A stretch of DNA of 9,486 bases from Chitinophagales bacterium (GTDB lineage: Bacteria > Bacteroidota > Bacteroidia > Chitinophagales > UBA8649). Where the stretch lies: the NCBI GenBank assembly GCA_016777395.1, contig JADHRO010000067.1:1-9486 (forward strand), written 5' to 3'. The notes beneath the pieces were generated by a model that was not told where the DNA came from, did not search any database, and saw nothing but the letters and a program-made list of their open reading frames with translations. Position numbers and translations under genes: made by a program. Every line of letters begins with the position of its first letter. Position 1 is the first letter of the stretch. Below, in pieces: positions 6,904-9,486 of this stretch.

Positions 6904-7572
6904 ATGAGCCAAAAACCAAATATACTAACCATTATTCCTGCGCGGGGAGGCTCTAAACGACTTCCGGGCAAGAACATCAAGGAATTAAATGGGAAGCCAT
7001 TAATGGCTTATAGTATTGAGTATGCCCAAAAGCATATTAAAGGAGATTTGGTGGTTTCTACAGATGATGAGAAAATAGCACAAATAGCTCAACAATACGG
7101 TGTGGAAGTATTGATTCGCCCAGCCCATTTAGCGCAGGATGACACATCAACAACAGATGTGTTAAGTCAGGTGTTGTTGAGCGCAGAAAAAGAATATGAC
7201 TTTGTAGTGCTGTTGCAGCCAACCAATCCATTAAGACCAGAAAATCTTTTTCAAGAGGCATGGAGCCTTCTTCAAAAAGAGGGAGAGAGCTCTTTGCTTA
7301 CAGTGAGTTTAAATCAACATAAATTAGGGAAAATAAAGGGCAACCATTTTCGGCCGCACACTTACCAATTTGGACAAAGAAGTCAGGATTTAGAGCCCCT
7401 GTATTACGAGAATGGATTGCTGTATATTGCTGCAGCGAGCTTGGCGAAATCGGGTGTTTTGATGGACGAAAACTCTATTGCTATGCCAATAGATCATCCA
7501 TACGCTACGGTAGATATTGATGATGAAACGGACTGGCAATGGGCGGAATTTTTAATTCAAAAAGAACAATGA
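6904..7572 (+). CDS. neuA: N-acylneuraminate cytidylyltransferase (CMP-sialic acid synthetase)
   Basis: A 222-residue enzyme that activates a sialic acid with CTP to CMP-sialate and pyrophosphate. The N-terminal nucleotide-binding motif IIPARGGSKRLPGKN spans residues 10-24. LLQPTNPLR has Gln105 at the position expected for base or sugar contacts. YYENGLLYI lies in the sugar-binding part, and VDIDDETD near the end gives Asp204 and Asp206, matching the paired acidic metal ligands of the family. The length matches the single-domain bacterial NeuA (about 220-235 residues). Related enzymes activate legionaminic or pseudaminic acid (PtmB, PseF) and are hard to separate by eye. The adjoining neuB and neuC favour Neu5Ac. 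The purine-rich GGGG before the ATG at 6904 may aid initiation. The stop overlaps the neuB start by four bases (ATGA). Confidence 0.93.
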   Translation: MSQKPNILTIIPARGGSKRLPGKNIKELNGKPLMAYSIEYAQKHIKGDLVVSTDDEKIAQIAQQYGVEVLIRPAHLAQDDTSTTDVLSQVLLSAEKEYDFVVLLQPTNPLRPENLFQEAWSLLQKEGESSLLTVSLNQHKLGKIKGNHFRPHTYQFGQRSQDLEPLYYENGLLYIAAASLAKSGVLMDENSIAMPIDHPYATVDIDDETDWQWAEFLIQKEQ

Positions 7573-8609
7573 ATCCATACATAGAAATAGCGGGGCGTAA
7601 AATAGGGGCAGACTACCCCCCTTTAGTTATTGCTGAAATAGGCATTAATCATGAGGGGAGTTTGGAGGTGGCTAAAGAAATGGTTGATGCCGCGAAACGC
7701 GCAGGTGTTGAGGTAGTAAAACACCAAACACACATTGTAGAAGATGAAATGAATAAAGCTGCCCAGAAAGTGATTCCCGGAAATGCTGATGTGTCTATTT
7801 ATGAGATTATGAGGCGCTGCTCCCTTTCGGAGGAAGAGGAGCTAGAGCTTAAAAGCTATGTGGAAGCCAAGGGAATGATCTTTATCAGCACCCCTTTTTC
7901 TAGAGCGGCAGCTAACCGGTTACAAAAATGGGATGTGCCAGCCTATAAAATTGGTTCAGGAGAATGTAATAATTATCCCTTGCTAGAACACATAGCCTCA
8001 TTTGGCAAACCGATTATTTTAAGCACCGGAATGAATACCATTGAAAGCATACAAAAAGCAGTGGTAGTATTTGAAAAACATCAAGTTCCCTATGCTTTGC
8101 TGCACACAACTAATCTTTACCCAACACCCAATCACTTAGTGCGATTAGGCGCGATGCAAGAGGTAGCTCAAGCATTTCCGAATACGGTCTATGGGCTATC
8201 GGACCACACCTTAACTAATCACGCTTGTTTGGGAGCGGTTGCATTAGGAGGCTCTGTTTTGGAAAGGCATTTTACGGATCACATGCAACGAAAGGGGCCA
8301 GACATTGTCTGTTCCATGGATGAGCAAGCTTGTAGAGAATTGATAGAAGGAAGCCGTATTATTTGGAAACAAAGTGGAGGGACGAAAGGCCCAGCAGAGG
8401 AAGAGCAGGTGACCATAGATTTTGCTTTTGCTACGGTTTGCTCCATTCAAGAAATTAAGAAAGGGGAAGAACTGACAATGGATAATATTTGGGTGAAAAG
8501 ACCGGGAACAGGCGCTATTTTAGCGGAACATTTTCGAAGCATTTTGGGTAAAAAAGCTGTTCGAGATATTTTGAATGATGAGCAATTGGATTGGGAGGAT
8601 TTCGAATGA
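7569..8609 (+). CDS. neuB: N-acetylneuraminate synthase (sialic acid synthase)
   Basis: A 346-residue cytoplasmic enzyme that condenses ManNAc with phosphoenolpyruvate to Neu5Ac. The TIM-barrel part carries IAEIGINHEGSL (Glu23), EVVKHQTHIVEDEM, VIPGNADVSIYEIM, FISTPFSRAA, KIGSGECNNYPL and ILSTGMN. The metal-ligand histidines are His213 (SDHT) and His234 (ERHF). The C-terminal SAF/antifreeze-like domain (about 285-346) contains WVKRPGTG with Arg311, which reaches the partner active site in the known dimer. As recalled, long blocks match Neisseria meningitidis NeuB almost word for word, much closer than legionaminate or pseudaminate synthases. I chose the ATG at 7569. It forms an ATGA overlap with neuA, and residues 1-20 align with the meningococcal start. 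The in-frame ATG at 7539 would add ten residues inside neuA. The stop overlaps neuC by four bases. Confidence 0.95.
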   Translation: MNPYIEIAGRKIGADYPPLVIAEIGINHEGSLEVAKEMVDAAKRAGVEVVKHQTHIVEDEMNKAAQKVIPGNADVSIYEIMRRCSLSEEEELELKSYVEAKGMIFISTPFSRAAANRLQKWDVPAYKIGSGECNNYPLLEHIASFGKPIILSTGMNTIESIQKAVVVFEKHQVPYALLHTTNLYPTPNHLVRLGAMQEVAQAFPNTVYGLSDHTLTNHACLGAVALGGSVLERHFTDHMQRKGPDIVCSMDEQACRELIEGSRIIWKQSGGTKGPAEEEQVTIDFAFATVCSIQEIKKGEELTMDNIWVKRPGTGAILAEHFRSILGKKAVRDILNDEQLDWEDFE

Positions 8610-9486
8610 AGAAACTGTTGTTTTTAACGGGTACTCGAGCGGATTTCGGAAAGATTAAATCGCTTATAGAAATAAGCCGAAATCACCCTGGTTTTGAAGT
8701 GCATATTTTTGCTACAGGGATGCATGTGCATGAGAAATATGGACTTACCGTAAAAGAAATAGAGAAAAGTGAATTTGATAATATCCATACTTATCAAAAC
8801 TTTGATGGAGAGGAGGGTATGGATGAAATATTAGCCAACACCATACACGGGCTATCCGCCCAGATTAAAAAGATTAAGCCCGACATGATAGTGATTCATG
8901 GCGATAGAGTAGAGGCTTTGGCAGGAGCTATTGTAGGCTCATTAAACAACATTTTTGTTGCTCATATCGAGGGGGGAGAAGTTTCTGGGACCATAGATGA
9001 GTTGATTCGTCACTCGGTATCTAAGTTGAGCCATTTTCATTTAGTAGCGAACGAATTAGCGCAAAAACGCCTGCTGCAAATGGGAGAACGAGAAGAATCG
9101 GTTTTTGTGATAGGTTCTCCAGATGTGGATATTATGTTTTCTGATAAGTTGGAGCCATTAGAATTTGTTAAAAGTTATTACGAAATACCATTTAAAGAAT
9201 TTGGAATATTGATGTTCCACCCTGTTACAACAGAGGTTGCTCAGATGGAAGAATATGCTCAAAATTTGGTGAGAGCAGTCATAGATTCGAAGAAAAACTA
9301 TGTGGTGATAGCACCGAATAACGATTTGGGCTCGGAGGCTATTTTTGAAGCATATAAAATACTAGAAGGACAGCCGAATATTCGAATGTTTCCTTCGCTC
9401 AGATTCGAATACTTTTTAGTGCTACTCAAGCATTCTCAATTTTTACTTGGAAACTCTTCAACAGGAATTCGAGAAGCTCCTTATTA
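8606..9486 (+). CDS. neuC: UDP-N-acetylglucosamine 2-epimerase, hydrolysing (3' end outside window)
   Basis: The first 293 residues of an enzyme usually about 370-390 long; the frame is open at the window edge. It converts UDP-GlcNAc to ManNAc and UDP, the first committed step of bacterial sialic acid synthesis. Evidence is GTRADFGK (9-16), HGDRVEALAG (98-107), AHIEGGEVSGTIDELIRH (119-136), VIGSPDVDIM, FHPVTTE and the nucleotide-binding LGNSSTGIREAP near the break. Asp100, Glu122 and Asp131 sit at the same numbers as the three catalytic acids reported for the meningococcal enzyme (SiaA/NeuC). Related GDP-GlcNAc epimerases of the legionaminate pathway (LegG) share the fold. No other leg genes are visible, so UDP-GlcNAc is preferred. 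The start ATGA overlaps the neuB stop, showing translational coupling. Confidence 0.94.
   Translation, partial: MKKLLFLTGTRADFGKIKSLIEISRNHPGFEVHIFATGMHVHEKYGLTVKEIEKSEFDNIHTYQNFDGEEGMDEILANTIHGLSAQIKKIKPDMIVIHGDRVEALAGAIVGSLNNIFVAHIEGGEVSGTIDELIRHSVSKLSHFHLVANELAQKRLLQMGEREESVFVIGSPDVDIMFSDKLEPLEFVKSYYEIPFKEFGILMFHPVTTEVAQMEEYAQNLVRAVIDSKKNYVVIAPNNDLGSEAIFEAYKILEGQPNIRMFPSLRFEYFLVLLKHSQFLLGNSSTGIREAPY

Noticed and set aside
7539..7568. Earlier in-frame ATG for neuB inside neuA
   Set aside because: It would add ten residues not seen in known NeuB proteins. The ATG at 7569 forms the same ATGA overlap used at the neuB-neuC junction.

Overview
The window looks like a piece of a Bacteroidota chromosome, most likely a flavobacterium. 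The reasons are the AT-rich DNA, the absence of strong Shine-Dalgarno sequences, a TonB-dependent receptor with an N-terminal carboxypeptidase-regulatory-like domain, and an FHS-type sugar transporter of the long form common in that phylum. All genes that I can support are on the + strand. I see no tRNA, rRNA, CRISPR array, transposase or insertion sequence.

Left part (1-3320): the 3' end of an unidentified gene, probably exported (stop at 246), is followed by a clear intrinsic terminator. Next comes a complete 971-residue TonB-dependent outer-membrane receptor (338-3253), closed by a second strong hairpin at 3287-3320. No SusD-like gene lies beside the receptor, so it is not a standard SusC/SusD pair, and its substrate cannot be read from the sequence.

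Middle part (3321-4183): one small, very AT-rich membrane protein gene of the UPF0114/YqhA family stands alone between two intergenic stretches of about 200 bases. Two imperfect 20-base direct repeats (3260-3279 and 4096-4115, 17 of 20 identical) bracket it. Two short inverted repeats lie in the gap after it.

Right part (4184-9486, continuing past the window): a tightly packed operon with higher GC. The order is FHS-family sugar/H+ symporter, GT4-like glycosyltransferase, neuA (CMP-sialic acid synthetase), neuB (sialic acid synthase) and neuC (UDP-GlcNAc 2-epimerase, cut by the window end). Three of the four junctions overlap by 1 or 4 bases, and the fourth has a 9-base gap. NeuC would make ManNAc from UDP-GlcNAc, NeuB would condense it with phosphoenolpyruvate to N-acetylneuraminate, and NeuA would activate that to CMP-Neu5Ac. 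The product presumably decorates a surface polysaccharide or glycoprotein built with the neighbouring glycosyltransferase. No recognisable sialyltransferase is present in the window, so it would lie downstream or elsewhere.

Nothing here is clearly a previously undescribed system. The best leads are the meningococcal-like sialic acid cassette with a sugar transporter as its first gene, the composition step near 4100-4184, and the repeat pair around the yqhA-like gene.
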